A DNA stretch of 64,000 bases from Gammaproteobacteria bacterium (GCA_018824085.1 JAHJHI010000038.1:46275-110274), one strand, 5' to 3'; shown: positions 54,164-63,335, counted from the stretch's first letter. Notes: a model not told the origin generated them from the letters alone. Numbers and translations: made by a program.

Positions 54164-57070
54164 ATGACGCTCACCAGAAAATCACCGGCCGGCTCACGCG
54201 CGTCGACCCGCCTTGCACGTGCGCTGACCTCGGCCGTGCCCCGCACGATGGACCGGCGTGCCTTCATCAAGCGTTCGGGGCTGACCGCCGGTGCGGGCGC
54301 ATTCGCAGCCGCGCTGCCGTTCTCGATGGTCGAACGCGCCCGGGCCGCTGACGCGCCGGTCACTGGCGGCAAGGTTGAGATGAGGCGCACCGTCTGTTCG
54401 CACTGTTCGGTCGGCTGCGCGGTCGACGCCGAAGTGGTCAACGGCGTGTGGGTCGGTCAGGAGCCGGTGTTCGACAGTCCGATCAACATGGGCGCGCACT
54501 GCGCCAAGGGCGCGTCGATCCGCGAGCACGGTCATGGCGAACACCGGCTGCGCCATCCGATGAAGCTGGTTGACGGCAAGTGGGTCCGCATGTCCTGGGA
54601 CGATGCGCTGAGTGAAGTGTCGGCACGGCTGCTCAAGCTGCGCGAGGAAAGCGGCCCTGACAGCGTGTACTGGATCGGGTCGTCGAAGCACAACAACGAG
54701 CAGGCGTACCTGATGCGCAAGTTCGTGTCGATGTGGGGCACCAACAATTGCGACCACCAGGCGCGCATCTGCCACTCGACGACAGTGGCCGGTGTGGCGA
54801 ACACCTGGGGGTATGGCGCGATGACCAACTCCTACAACGACATGCAGAATTCGAAGGCCATCCTGTTCATGGGATCGAACGCCGCCGAAGCGCATCCGGT
54901 GTCGATGCTGCACATCCTGCACGCGAAGGAAACCGGCGCAAAGATCATCGTCGCCGATCCGCGCTTCACGCGCACCGCGGCCAAGGCCGACCATTTCGTG
55001 CGCATCCGTTCTGGATCCGACATCGCCATCCTGTACGGCGTGCTGCGCCACATCTTCGAGAACGGCTGGGAGGACAAGCAGTACATCGCGGATCGCGTGT
55101 TCGGCATGGACAAGATCCGTGACGAGTCGATGAAGTGGACGGCGGAAAAAGTTGAAGAAGTCAGCGGCGTGCCGGATGCGCAGGTGAAGCTGATTGCCGA
55201 GACGCTGGCGAAGAACAAGCCGTCGACGGTGGTGTGGTGCATGGGACAGACGCAGCACACGACGGGCAACGCCATCGTGCGCATGATGTGTGACCTGCAG
55301 CTGGCGCTGGGCAATGTCGGTGTCAGCGGTGGCGGCACGAATATTTTCCGCGGGCACGATAACGTGCAGGGCGCCACCGACGTCGGTCCGAATCCGGACT
55401 CCCTGCCGGGCTACTACGGAATCGCGACGGGCTCGTGGAAGCACTGGGCCGGCGTGTGGGGCGTCGACTACGAATGGCTCAAGGGCCGCTTCTCGTCGCA
55501 GGCGATGATGGAAAAATCCGGCATCACGGTGTCGCGCTGGATTGACGGCGTCGTCGAGAAGAACGAGCTGATCGATCAGGATTCCAATCTGCGCGGCGTC
55601 GTCTTCTGGGGCCATGCGCCGAACTCGCAGACGCGCGGCAAGGACATGCTGGAAGCGATGAAGGCGCTCGACACGCTGGTCGTGATCGACCCGTATCCGT
55701 CAGCCACTGCGGCCATGGCGGCGAGCGCACGCAAGGATGGCGTCTATCTGCTGCCCGCAGCCACGCAGTTCGAATGCGAAGGTTCGGTGACGGCGTCCAA
55801 CAGGTCCATCCAGTGGCGCCAGAAGGTCATCGAACCGCTTTGGGAGTCCAGGCCGGACCACACCATCATGTATCTGTTCGCGCAGAAGTTCGGGTTTGCC
55901 GACGAGTTCACGAAGAACGTGAAGGTGACGGATAACGAGCCGAGCGTGGAGGACGTGCTGCGCGAGATCAACAAGGGCACGTGGACGATCGGCTACACCG
56001 GCCAGTCGCCGGAGCGTCTGAAGGCGCACATGCGCAACATGAATGTGTTCGACCCGAAGACGCTGAAGGCAAAGGGCGGCATCGACAAGGAAACCGGCTA
56101 TTCGCTCGACGGCGAGTACTTCGGCCTGCCGTGGCCGTGCTACGGCTCGCCTGAACTGAAGCACCCGGGTACGCCCAATCTGTACGACACGTCCAAGCAC
56201 GTGATGGATGGTGGCGGCAATTTCCGCGCGAATTTCGGCGTCGAGAAGGACGGTGTCGATCTGCTCGCAGGCGACGGCTCGGCATCGAAGGGCGCCGACC
56301 TGCAGTTCGGCTATCCGGAATTCGACCACGTCCTGCTGAAGAAGCTCGGCTGGTGGGACGAGCTGACCGATGCCGAAAAGGCGAAGGCGGAAGGGAAGAA
56401 CTGGAAGACGGACGTGTCGGGCGGCATCCAGCGTGTGGTGCTGAAGAACCATGGATGTCACCCTTTCGGCAACGCCAAGGCGCGCGCCGTCGTGTGGAAC
56501 TTCCCCGACCCCGTGCCACAGCATCGCGAGCCATTGTTCTCGACCCGCGCCGACCTGGTCGCGAAGTATCCGACGCACGACGACAAGAATGCGTTCTGGC
56601 GCTTGCCCACGCTCTACAAGAGCGTTCAGGAGCAGTACGCCGATGTCGGCAAGGATTATCCGCTCATCATGACCTCGGGCCGCCTTGTCGAGTACGAAGG
56701 CGGTGGCGACGAAACGCGTTCCAACCCGTGGCTCGCCGAACTGCAGCAGGAAATGTTCGTCGAGATCAATCCGCGCGCCGCGAATGACCGCGGTATCCGG
56801 GACAAGGACATGGTGTGGGTGAAGTCGCCCTCCGGCGCGCAGATCCGCGTGCAGGCCATGGTGACTGAGCGGGTCGGTGCGGACACGGTGTTCCTGCCCT
56901 TCCACTTTGCCGGGCACTGGATGGGCAAGGACCTCATCGACAGCTATCCGGAAGGTGCGGCACCGGTGGTGCGCGGCGAGGCCGTGAATACCGCGACGAC
57001 CTACGGCTACGACGCGGTGACGATGATGCAGGAAACCAAGACGACGGTCTGCCAGATCGTCAAGGCCTGA
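54164..57070 (+). CDS. fdhA: Formate dehydrogenase catalytic subunit (Mo-bis-MGD, cysteine type)
   Basis: A 968-residue periplasmic enzyme that oxidises formate to CO2. The N-terminus has a Tat signal with a long n-region (MDRRAFIKRSGLTAGAGAFA). Cys78, Cys81, Cys85 and Cys113 bind a [4Fe-4S] cluster. The molybdenum ligand is Cys203 in CDHQARICHSTTV, the place where some homologues have selenocysteine; His204 follows, as expected for catalysis. Further cofactor motifs are FMGSNAAEAHP, VADPRFTRTAAKADHFV and GGGTNIFRGHDNVQGATD, with the MGD-binding C-terminal domain from about 800. GGAGGA precedes the ATG. It is preceded by its chaperone and followed by the beta subunit. Confidence 0.96.
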   Translation: MTLTRKSPAGSRASTRLARALTSAVPRTMDRRAFIKRSGLTAGAGAFAAALPFSMVERARAADAPVTGGKVEMRRTVCSHCSVGCAVDAEVVNGVWVGQEPVFDSPINMGAHCAKGASIREHGHGEHRLRHPMKLVDGKWVRMSWDDALSEVSARLLKLREESGPDSVYWIGSSKHNNEQAYLMRKFVSMWGTNNCDHQARICHSTTVAGVANTWGYGAMTNSYNDMQNSKAILFMGSNAAEAHPVSMLHILHAKETGAKIIVADPRFTRTAAKADHFVRIRSGSDIAILYGVLRHIFENGWEDKQYIADRVFGMDKIRDESMKWTAEKVEEVSGVPDAQVKLIAETLAKNKPSTVVWCMGQTQHTTGNAIVRMMCDLQLALGNVGVSGGGTNIFRGHDNVQGATDVGPNPDSLPGYYGIATGSWKHWAGVWGVDYEWLKGRFSSQAMMEKSGITVSRWIDGVVEKNELIDQDSNLRGVVFWGHAPNSQTRGKDMLEAMKALDTLVVIDPYPSATAAMAASARKDGVYLLPAATQFECEGSVTASNRSIQWRQKVIEPLWESRPDHTIMYLFAQKFGFADEFTKNVKVTDNEPSVEDVLREINKGTWTIGYTGQSPERLKAHMRNMNVFDPKTLKAKGGIDKETGYSLDGEYFGLPWPCYGSPELKHPGTPNLYDTSKHVMDGGGNFRANFGVEKDGVDLLAGDGSASKGADLQFGYPEFDHVLLKKLGWWDELTDAEKAKAEGKNWKTDVSGGIQRVVLKNHGCHPFGNAKARAVVWNFPDPVPQHREPLFSTRADLVAKYPTHDDKNAFWRLPTLYKSVQEQYADVGKDYPLIMTSGRLVEYEGGGDETRSNPWLAELQQEMFVEINPRAANDRGIRDKDMVWVKSPSGAQIRVQAMVTERVGADTVFLPFHFAGHWMGKDLIDSYPEGAAPVVRGEAVNTATTYGYDAVTMMQETKTTVCQIVKA

Positions 57071-57137
57071 ACGCGCACACAAGAGAAACAACGGGGGTGG
57101 CGCACGGAATGCGCCGTCCCGGCAAACGGAGGACATC

Positions 57138-57764
57138 ATGGCTCGAATGAAATTCATCTGTGACGCGGAGCGCTGCATCGAGTGCAACGGCTGCGTGACG
57201 GCGTGCAAGAACGAACACGAGGTACCGTGGGGCGTGAACCGCCGGCGTGTCGTCACCATCAATGACGGCGTGCCGGGCGAGCGCTCGATGTCGGTTGCCT
57301 GCATGCACTGTTCGGATGCGCCGTGCATGGCGGTGTGCCCGGTCGATTGCTTCTATCGCACCGACGAGGGCGTGGTACTGCACGACAAGGACCTGTGCAT
57401 CGGCTGCGGCTACTGCTTCTACGCCTGTCCGTTCGGTGCGCCGCAGTTTCCGCAGGCTGGCGCCTTCGGCCTGCGCGGCAAGATGGACAAGTGCACCTTC
57501 TGTGCGGGCGGCCCCGAGAAAGATTCGTCCGAGGACGAGTTCCGCAAGTACGGCCGCAACCGGCTGGCCGAAGGCAAGCTGCCGCTGTGCGCGGAAGTGT
57601 GTTCCACCAAGGCCTTGCTCGGCGGCGACGCGGATGTGCTGGCCGACATCTACCGCCAGCGCGTGCTCACGCGCGGCAAGGGGGCAGACATCTGGGGCTG
57701 GTCGACCGCCTACGGCAAGCCGGACGCCCCGGCGTCGCAGCCGGCCGGGGGAGGACAATCATGA
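57138..57764 (+). CDS. fdhB: Formate dehydrogenase iron-sulfur (beta) subunit
   Basis: A 208-residue electron-transfer subunit carrying electrons from FdhA to the cytochrome b subunit. Four cysteine groups for [4Fe-4S] clusters are visible: CIECNGCVTACKN, CMHCSDAPCMAVCPV, CIGCGYCFYACPFG and CTFCAGG...CAEVC. No Tat signal is present, as expected for a protein exported together with FdhA. The C-terminus ends in a short Pro/Ala/Gly tail. The stop overlaps the ATG of the small lipoprotein gene by 4 bases. Confidence 0.95.
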   Translation: MARMKFICDAERCIECNGCVTACKNEHEVPWGVNRRRVVTINDGVPGERSMSVACMHCSDAPCMAVCPVDCFYRTDEGVVLHDKDLCIGCGYCFYACPFGAPQFPQAGAFGLRGKMDKCTFCAGGPEKDSSEDEFRKYGRNRLAEGKLPLCAEVCSTKALLGGDADVLADIYRQRVLTRGKGADIWGWSTAYGKPDAPASQPAGGGQS

Positions 57765-57985
57765 AACCGCTGATATCCGTGGTGTGTGCGGCGGCGCTGC
57801 TTGGCGGACTGGCGGGCTGCGCCGAGCGTGAACAGGTCGTGGTCTACAAGCAGGGGGCGTATCAGGGAAAGGCCGATACAAAGCCCTGGGACAACGAATC
57901 GTTCGCCGGTGACAAGGGGCAATGGGAGGCGGCCATCAAGGCGCGCAACCAGAGCCAGAATGAATATCGCCGCATCAGCGGCTAG
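57761..57985 (+). CDS. Small lipoprotein encoded between fdhB and fdhC
   Basis: A 74-residue lipoprotein. The signal sequence ends in a lipobox LAGC with the lipidated Cys at residue 20; the mature part (EREQVVVYKQGAYQGKADTK and onward) is hydrophilic, Gln- and Lys-rich. The residue after Cys is Ala, so outer-membrane targeting by the Lol system is expected. I recognise no family. Overlap with fdhB and a 10-base gap to the cytochrome gene put it inside the enzyme operon, so it is probably an accessory or anchoring subunit (inference). Confidence 0.8.
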   Translation: MKPLISVVCAAALLGGLAGCAEREQVVVYKQGAYQGKADTKPWDNESFAGDKGQWEAAIKARNQSQNEYRRISG

Positions 57986-57995
57986 GAGATCATTC

Positions 57996-59024
57996 ATGAA
58001 CGCTGACATGACACTTCTGCGGCGCGTGATGCTGTTGATGTGCGCGCTGTGCGCGCTCGGCGCGGCGCCGGTGCACGCGCAGAGCGCGGAGTCACAGGCC
58101 CAGGCGGCGCGCCAGCAGTCGCAGCCGCTGAACAATGCGCCGGTGTGGCGCGAAGTGCGTTCGGGCGATTCCCACTACACGACCGTAAAGGGCGTGGAGA
58201 CCGGCGTGCTGATCCAGTCCGGTGGACAGACCTGGCGGGCGCTGCGCAACGGCCCCGTCATGCTCTACGGTGGCATCGTGTTCTGCGCCATGCTTGTGCT
58301 GCTTGCGCTGTTCTACAAGCTGCGCGGGCCGATCCGCCTGTCCGGGGTGAAAACCGGCCGGCTGATCGAGCGCTTCAACACGCTGGAGCGGACCGCTCAC
58401 TGGTCCATGGCCATCTCGTTCTGCGTGCTCGCGCTGAGCGGCCTCGTCATGCTGTTCGGCAAGCACGTGCTGCTGCCGGTGTTCGGCTACTCGCTGTTCG
58501 CGACAGTAGCCGTCATCTGCAAGAACGTGCATAACTTTGTCGGCCCGCTGTTCATCCTTTCGGTGCTCGTCTTCATCGTCCTGTTCATCAAGGACAACGT
58601 GTGGCAGTCGATCGACGCGCTGTGGATACGCAAGGCCGGCGGCTTGCTGAGCGGCGAGCATGTGCCGTCACACCGCTTCAACTTCGGCGAGAAGACGTGG
58701 TTCTGGCTGGGCGTTGTCGGGCTGTCCCTGCTGGTCGGCGCGAGCGGCCTGGTGCTCAACTTCCCGAACTTCGAACAGGGGCGTTTCATCATGCAGAGTG
58801 CCAACATCGTCCACCTCGTCGGTGCGCTGATCGTCATGACGCTGTCGCTCGCCCATATATATATAGGCAGCATCGGCATGGAAGGCGCGCTCGATGGCAT
58901 GAAGTCCGGCTATGTGGATGAGACATGGGCGAAGGAGCACCACGAGCTGTGGTACGACGAGGCGGTGAATGCACAACCTGCGGAACGGCAAGCGGGCGCG
59001 TTGCCCGCGGCCGCCCGCATCTGA
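57996..59024 (+). CDS. fdhC: Formate dehydrogenase cytochrome b (gamma) subunit
   Basis: A 342-residue inner-membrane subunit that passes electrons from FdhB to the quinone pool through two b hemes. An N-terminal signal-like segment (LLMCALCALGAAPVHAQ) and a periplasmic stretch precede four or five membrane helices. Candidate heme-ligand histidines lie in RFNTLERTAHWSMAISFCVL, CKNVHNFVGPLFILSVLVFI and SANIVHLVGALIVMTLSLAH. IYIGSIGMEGALDGMKSGYV near the C-terminus is highly typical of this family. GGAGA lies upstream of the ATG at 57996. It is followed after 15 bases by the last small gene of the operon. Confidence 0.94.
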   Translation: MNADMTLLRRVMLLMCALCALGAAPVHAQSAESQAQAARQQSQPLNNAPVWREVRSGDSHYTTVKGVETGVLIQSGGQTWRALRNGPVMLYGGIVFCAMLVLLALFYKLRGPIRLSGVKTGRLIERFNTLERTAHWSMAISFCVLALSGLVMLFGKHVLLPVFGYSLFATVAVICKNVHNFVGPLFILSVLVFIVLFIKDNVWQSIDALWIRKAGGLLSGEHVPSHRFNFGEKTWFWLGVVGLSLLVGASGLVLNFPNFEQGRFIMQSANIVHLVGALIVMTLSLAHIYIGSIGMEGALDGMKSGYVDETWAKEHHELWYDEAVNAQPAERQAGALPAAARI

Positions 59025-59039
59025 CGTGGAGGGCATGCA

Positions 59040-59246
59040 ATGAAACGGATGATCACGCTGATGCTGGCGACGTTGCTGTCGGCAGGCGTCTGGGCCAAGC
59101 TGCCGGAGCCGTCGGCTGAGCAGCAGGCTGCCGCGGCCGAAAAGAAGATCAAGGCCGATGAAGCCAAGGTGAAGAGTGACGCGCTGCTGGCGGCAACCCA
59201 GGACAGGGTTGCCGAACGCTACAAGGCGATGATGCAGGCGAAGTGA
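59040..59246 (+). CDS. Small exported protein at the end of the formate dehydrogenase operon
   Basis: A 68-residue protein with a signal peptide (MITLMLATLLSAGVWA) and a mature part of about 48 residues that is nearly all helical and charged (EQQAAAAEKKIKADEAKVKS). Cleavage after VWA is likely. GGAGGGC lies upstream of the ATG. No family known to me by function, though similar small proteins are seen at this position in related clusters. The terminator 19 bases later shows it is the last gene of the operon. Confidence 0.78.
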   Translation: MKRMITLMLATLLSAGVWAKLPEPSAEQQAAAAEKKIKADEAKVKSDALLAATQDRVAERYKAMMQAK

Positions 59247-59264
59247 CGCCTCGCCCTGAACCAG

Positions 59265-59300
59265 AAACAGAAAAGGCACCGTGAGGTGCCTTTTCTGTTT
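59265..59300. terminator. Strong two-way terminator of the formate dehydrogenase operon
   Basis: AAACAGAAAAGGCACC (59265-59280) and GGTGCCTTTTCTGTTT (59285-59300) form a perfect 16-bp stem with a GTGA loop. A-rich and T-rich arm ends let it work in both directions, also ending the convergent TonB-receptor gene whose stop is at 59345. Confidence 0.92.
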
Positions 59301-59344
59301 TCCCGCCGCATCTCGATGATGCGGCGGTGATGCAAGCCGCAGAA

Positions 59345-61600
59345 TCAGCCGCCGAAACGGTAGCGGACGCCGATCCAGCCGGCACGCGGTGCACCTGGCG
59401 CGTAGAAGGTTTCGTCCTCCCAGTTGTTGGTGTCGGTATCGAACGAGTTGTTCGGGCCGGTGAAGGGGTTCTCGCCGATCTGCGCTGCTGTGAAGTAACG
59501 CTTGTCGAACAGGTTGTTGACCCGGGCGAACAGTGACCAGCCCGCGCCGAGATCGGCGTCCGCAACCAGATTGACCACGGTGAATCCGGACGTCTTGCCG
59601 TTCTCGTCGTGATCGTTGTTCTCGTTGCCGCGCGCGTAGACGCCGGAGTGCGTGACGACGTCGGAACCGAGCGTGAGCCAGTCGGCGGCGCGCCAGTTCA
59701 GGCCGAGCTTGAACGAGTGTTCGGCGATGCCGGGAATCTTGTCGCCGGATTCGACGCGGATGTTGTCTGCGCCACAGCCCTGGTTGCCGGCTTCCGAGTT
59801 CTCGGCCGACACGATGCACTCGGACGAACGGTAGGTCGCATCAACCCACGTATAGCCCGCATTCCACGTGAAGGAACCGTAGTCGCCGCTCAGCCCGAGC
59901 TCAACGCCGGTACGGCGGGTCTTGCCGAAGTTCTTGAAGTAGCCCTGCCCGACGGTGTTGCTCGACACGAACAGGATGTCGTCGCGATTGACCGCGCCGA
60001 ATGCGGCGGCATTCCAGCGCACGGGCCCGGCCGTGCCGCGCATGCCGATCTCGATTCCGCGCGTGACGACCTGATCAAGACGGGGGTCCGCCTGCATCGC
60101 ATTGGGCAGCTTGCACGGCTCGGCCGGGTCTGAACAACCGAGTTCGATCGGGCTGGGAGCGCGGTTGCCCTGCTGTGCGTTGGCGTACAGCGTGACGGCC
60201 GGCGTGAGCGCGTAGGTGGCACCGATCGCCGGATTGATCTTGCTGTAGGTGTAGTCGCTGTTCAGGCTCGACGTGCTGTCAAGCTGGTCGGTGGTGCGTA
60301 CGCTGGTGTGGTTGTAGCGGCCGGACAGCGACACCGTCGTGCCCTCGTAGGGGCGCCAGGTTCCGGTCGCGAACAGGCTCCATGTCTGCGAGCGGCCGCG
60401 AAGCTTGGGATCGGGATCCTCTTCGTCGTCAGTCGGATTCACGGAGCGGTCAGCGTTGAAATCACCCTCCTGTTCGGTCTGCTGGAACTTGGTACGGCTG
60501 TGGTCGAAGGTGGTGCCGACGGCGAGCTGGCGGTCTTCGCGGATCTCTGCCCACTGCAGGCTGAAGCCGTAGCCGCTCTGACGCGTGCGCGTGCGGTTGA
60601 GCACGCCTTCCGGATCGCCGGGAAGGTCGAATTCGTCGTTGGCGTCGCCGTTGAGCGTGCGCACGTTGTTGCGCCGAACATATGCGGTTCCCGACAGTTT
60701 GTGGATGTCGTCAAGCCAGTAGCCGCCATTGAGCGACAGCATCGTCATCTGGTTGCGCGTGTTGTCCGGTGACGTGAAGATGGACTTGCGCCGCTGTTCG
60801 TAGAACGACAGCGGCGTCAGGCCGTTGCCGATCAGGTCGCTGTCGGCGTGGGTAAGGTTGAGGTCGAATTCGTGCGTCGATGTGCGGTGCGAGATCTTGC
60901 CGAAATACTGATTGACCTCTGACGGAGAGGCGTCGCGCCAGCCGTCTTCCTCGAAGCGCGTGGCAGTGAAGTACCAGCCGAGTTCGCCATTGTTGCCGCC
61001 GTGTTCGGCCGTCACCGCATGGCGTCCGAAGCTGCCGGTGTACGCTTCGATGCCGGTGCCCGCTGCGCTGAATCCGTCCTTGGTGCGGATGGACAGGGCG
61101 CCGCCCAGTGTATTGAGGCCGAACAGCGGGTTGGAGCCCGGAATCAGATCGATCGAGGCGATTGCGTTGCGCGGGATCAGGTCCCAGTTAACGACGTCGC
61201 CAAAAGGTTCGTTGATGCGCACGCCGTCCTGATAGACCGACAATCCCTGAGGCGTCCCCAGCAACGGGCTCGCGGTGAAACCGCGATAGTTCACGTCCGC
61301 CTGATAGGGGTTGCCCTGGATTTCATTGACGTTGACGCTTTGCAACTGGCTGCCGAGCAACTCGGGCAGGCCGGCGGCGCCGGTGTCGCGCAATGCCCGT
61401 TTGCTGATTGACTGCACATTGGACGGAATCTCGCTCTTCGGCTGATCCAGCCCCGGCACCGGAGACGTACCAACGACCTCAACGGTCGGCGCAACGGTTT
61501 GCGCATGTGCGGCAAGCGCAATACTGTATGCGAAGGCACCGCCAATAATCGCGGTCAGGGGTTTCAGACGCAGCGGGGCTGCGTCGATGCGCTTGTTCAA
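59345..61600 (-). CDS. TonB-dependent outer-membrane receptor
   Basis: A 751-residue receptor. A signal peptide (IIGGAFAYSIALAAHAQT) leads to the plug domain (about 45-170: SEIPSNVQSISKRALRDTGA, FTASPLLGTPQGLSVYQDGV, NPLFGLNTLGGALSIRTK) and a 22-strand barrel. It ends IGVRYRFGG, with the aromatic residue third from the end. No heme, siderophore or cobalamin signature can be read, so the ligand is unknown. The start is a TTG at 61600: GAGGAG lies 6 bases upstream, and no ATG exists before the signal peptide ends. It follows the response-regulator gene on the same strand after 131 bases that contain a leader hairpin. No TonB/ExbBD genes adjoin it. Confidence 0.92.
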   Translation of the reverse strand: MNKRIDAAPLRLKPLTAIIGGAFAYSIALAAHAQTVAPTVEVVGTSPVPGLDQPKSEIPSNVQSISKRALRDTGAAGLPELLGSQLQSVNVNEIQGNPYQADVNYRGFTASPLLGTPQGLSVYQDGVRINEPFGDVVNWDLIPRNAIASIDLIPGSNPLFGLNTLGGALSIRTKDGFSAAGTGIEAYTGSFGRHAVTAEHGGNNGELGWYFTATRFEEDGWRDASPSEVNQYFGKISHRTSTHEFDLNLTHADSDLIGNGLTPLSFYEQRRKSIFTSPDNTRNQMTMLSLNGGYWLDDIHKLSGTAYVRRNNVRTLNGDANDEFDLPGDPEGVLNRTRTRQSGYGFSLQWAEIREDRQLAVGTTFDHSRTKFQQTEQEGDFNADRSVNPTDDEEDPDPKLRGRSQTWSLFATGTWRPYEGTTVSLSGRYNHTSVRTTDQLDSTSSLNSDYTYSKINPAIGATYALTPAVTLYANAQQGNRAPSPIELGCSDPAEPCKLPNAMQADPRLDQVVTRGIEIGMRGTAGPVRWNAAAFGAVNRDDILFVSSNTVGQGYFKNFGKTRRTGVELGLSGDYGSFTWNAGYTWVDATYRSSECIVSAENSEAGNQGCGADNIRVESGDKIPGIAEHSFKLGLNWRAADWLTLGSDVVTHSGVYARGNENNDHDENGKTSGFTVVNLVADADLGAGWSLFARVNNLFDKRYFTAAQIGENPFTGPNNSFDTDTNNWEDETFYAPGAPRAGWIGVRYRFGG

Positions 61601-61647
61601 TCGGCTCTCCTCGTGATTGGGTTATCGGCGCGCTTTTCTTGGAGCGC

Positions 61648-61691
61648 TGCCGGACACGGGCGCGTTCACACCCGTGTCGGACAATATAGAA
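61648..61691 (-). promoter_or_regulatory. Possible promoter and leader hairpin of the TonB-receptor gene
   Basis: On the minus strand a TATATT hexamer (61688-61683) could serve as a -10 element, with no good -35. Just downstream the leader holds CCGACACGGG and CCCGTGTCCGG, a stem of about nine pairs with one bulge around a 10-base loop, some 50-80 bases before the TTG start. It may end response-regulator transcripts or affect translation. Confidence 0.35.
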
Positions 61692-61731
61692 GAGGGTCTT
61701 GGAAATATCGGGAAAATTTCCCGGGTTGCGC

Positions 61732-62382
61732 TCAGTCCCGATGCGGATCGATTTGCGCGACAACGCCCAGGCGCAGCGCGAGGTGAACCAGCGCCGCCGA
61801 GGTGCCCACACCGAGCTTCTCTTTGATCAGTGCCTGGTAGTTCGCCACGGTTTTCTGGCTGAGATTGAGCGTGTTTGCGCACTCCGCAGCAGACAGCCCC
61901 TGGGCGAGAAGACGAAACACCTCAAACTCGCGCGTCGACAAATTATTGATGATTGCGCGTTCGGTGTCGGGCGAACGGTGTTCGAACACATGGCGCACGT
62001 CATCGCTGAGATAACGCTCACCTCTGTATACAGCGCGTACCGCTTCAAGCAGCACCTCGGGCGCGCTGCGTTTGCTGATGAATCCACTGGCGCCACTCTG
62101 CAGCGCCTTGTCGACGACAACCGCTTCGTCGTGCACGCTGAAGACGAGGATGCGCGCCGCTGAGTCCCGGGCACGGATTCGGCGGATGAGTTCGATGCCA
62201 CTTGATCCGGGCAGCGAAAGATCCGTGACGGTGATCTTTGGGGCGTGCTGGCTGAAGGCGACATAGCCGGAGTCCGCATCCTCTGCCTCCGCGACGACGC
62301 GGATGTCGCCCCCGGCTTCGAGCAGTCGCGCGTATCCGGACCTTACGATCGGATGGTCGTCTACGAGTAATACCTCAATCAT
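61732..62382 (-). CDS. NarL/LuxR-type response regulator
   Basis: A 216-residue two-component regulator. The receiver domain (about 1-120) has the acidic pair Asp8/Asp9 and the phosphorylation site Asp54 (TVTDLSLPG), with Lys in the SGFISK segment. The C-terminal LuxR-type HTH (about 145-210) is seen in LSTREFEVFRLLAQGLSAAE and LNLSQKTVANYQALIKEKLG. The ATG at 62382 overlaps the histidine-kinase stop by 4 bases, so they form a cognate pair. Its targets are not known; the TonB-receptor gene directly downstream is the obvious candidate. Confidence 0.94.
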   Translation of the reverse strand: MIEVLLVDDHPIVRSGYARLLEAGGDIRVVAEAEDADSGYVAFSQHAPKITVTDLSLPGSSGIELIRRIRARDSAARILVFSVHDEAVVVDKALQSGASGFISKRSAPEVLLEAVRAVYRGERYLSDDVRHVFEHRSPDTERAIINNLSTREFEVFRLLAQGLSAAECANTLNLSQKTVANYQALIKEKLGVGTSAALVHLALRLGVVAQIDPHRD

Positions 62383-63335
62383 TTGTCGAATCCGTTCATG
62401 GCGCCTTCGTGTGGTTTGAACTGCGGGTCGGCCGGAAATCTGCATCGAACCATGACGCCGCCTAGACGACTTTGGGAAATGGACAACTCGCCATGAAGCA
62501 TGGACGCGCGTTCCTGCATGCCAAGCCAGCCCAGACCGGCTCGGACCGTCGCGGCGTCGTGGCCCACACCGTCATCTTCAATGATGAGTTCGACCATGCG
62601 GCCAGGCGCGCATTCCGACAGTCGAATGCGGACATGGCTCGCCGAGGCATGCTTGATCACGTTGGACAGGGATTCCTGAACGATCCTGTAAACCGCCATG
62701 TTGGCGTCCTCTCCGAGCGTGTCGATGTTGCCCGACGGCAGGAGAGCACAAGTGATGGCGGACCGTTCCTCCCATGATTCGCATAGGGACTGTATCGCGC
62801 CGACGAGCCCGAGGCTGTCCAGAGCCGCGGGTCGAAGTTCGTAAAGCAGGCCGCGCACCGTCTGGTAAAGGTCGTCCGCCACCTCCGCGACGCGGCCTGC
62901 CGCCGCGTGCTCCGGGCTGCCTTCATGCAGCGTCCTGCACAGGAATACCGAATCGATGCGTATGGCATTGCAACTCTGTCCGAAGTGATCGTGAAGTTCA
63001 TGGGCAAGGCGCCGCCGCTCGGCCTCCTGTAGTCCGATCAAGGCGCGCGCAAGCTCTCGGTTGCGTGCCGCGATGCGGTGCAGCGCATGTTCAGCCGCGA
63101 TTCGCGACGACAGCTCGTCTCGCGCCTCACGCCATCGCAGGAACGAAAAAACGACCAGAGCGGCCATCAGTCCGAGCAGCACGATGACGAGTTCGTCTGC
63201 CTGGACGATCTCGTAGCGCACAAGCAACGCGTGGAGCCGCTCGTACAGTTCAGTGCGCGAACTGGCAATGTAGGTGACCGCAGCAATTGCGGCTATCAAT
63301 GCAAGTTCAGCCCGGTTCCGTTGTCGCGACGACAT
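62379..63335 (-). CDS. NarX/DegS-type sensor histidine kinase
   Basis: A 318-residue membrane-bound kinase. Two hydrophobic helices (about 10-25 and 48-66) flank a short periplasmic loop of only about 22 residues, so it may sense within the membrane or through a partner. The HisKA_3 dimerisation helix carries the phospho-accepting histidine at about 115 (AHELHDHFGQ). The ATP-binding domain has the N box VQESLSNVIKHA and the G boxes DDGVGHD and GLGWLGMQERA. I chose the ATG at 63335 just before the first helix; the frame extends to 63593, which would overlap the tRNA gene. Confidence 0.9.
   Translation of the reverse strand: MSSRQRNRAELALIAAIAAVTYIASSRTELYERLHALLVRYEIVQADELVIVLLGLMAALVVFSFLRWREARDELSSRIAAEHALHRIAARNRELARALIGLQEAERRRLAHELHDHFGQSCNAIRIDSVFLCRTLHEGSPEHAAAGRVAEVADDLYQTVRGLLYELRPAALDSLGLVGAIQSLCESWEERSAITCALLPSGNIDTLGEDANMAVYRIVQESLSNVIKHASASHVRIRLSECAPGRMVELIIEDDGVGHDAATVRAGLGWLGMQERASMLHGELSISQSRLGGVMVRCRFPADPQFKPHEGAMNGFDK

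Noticed and set aside
54203..54283. Selenocysteine (UGA) at the formate dehydrogenase active site
   Set aside because: The active-site codon, near base 54770, encodes cysteine (ICHST) in an uninterrupted frame, so no recoding is needed.
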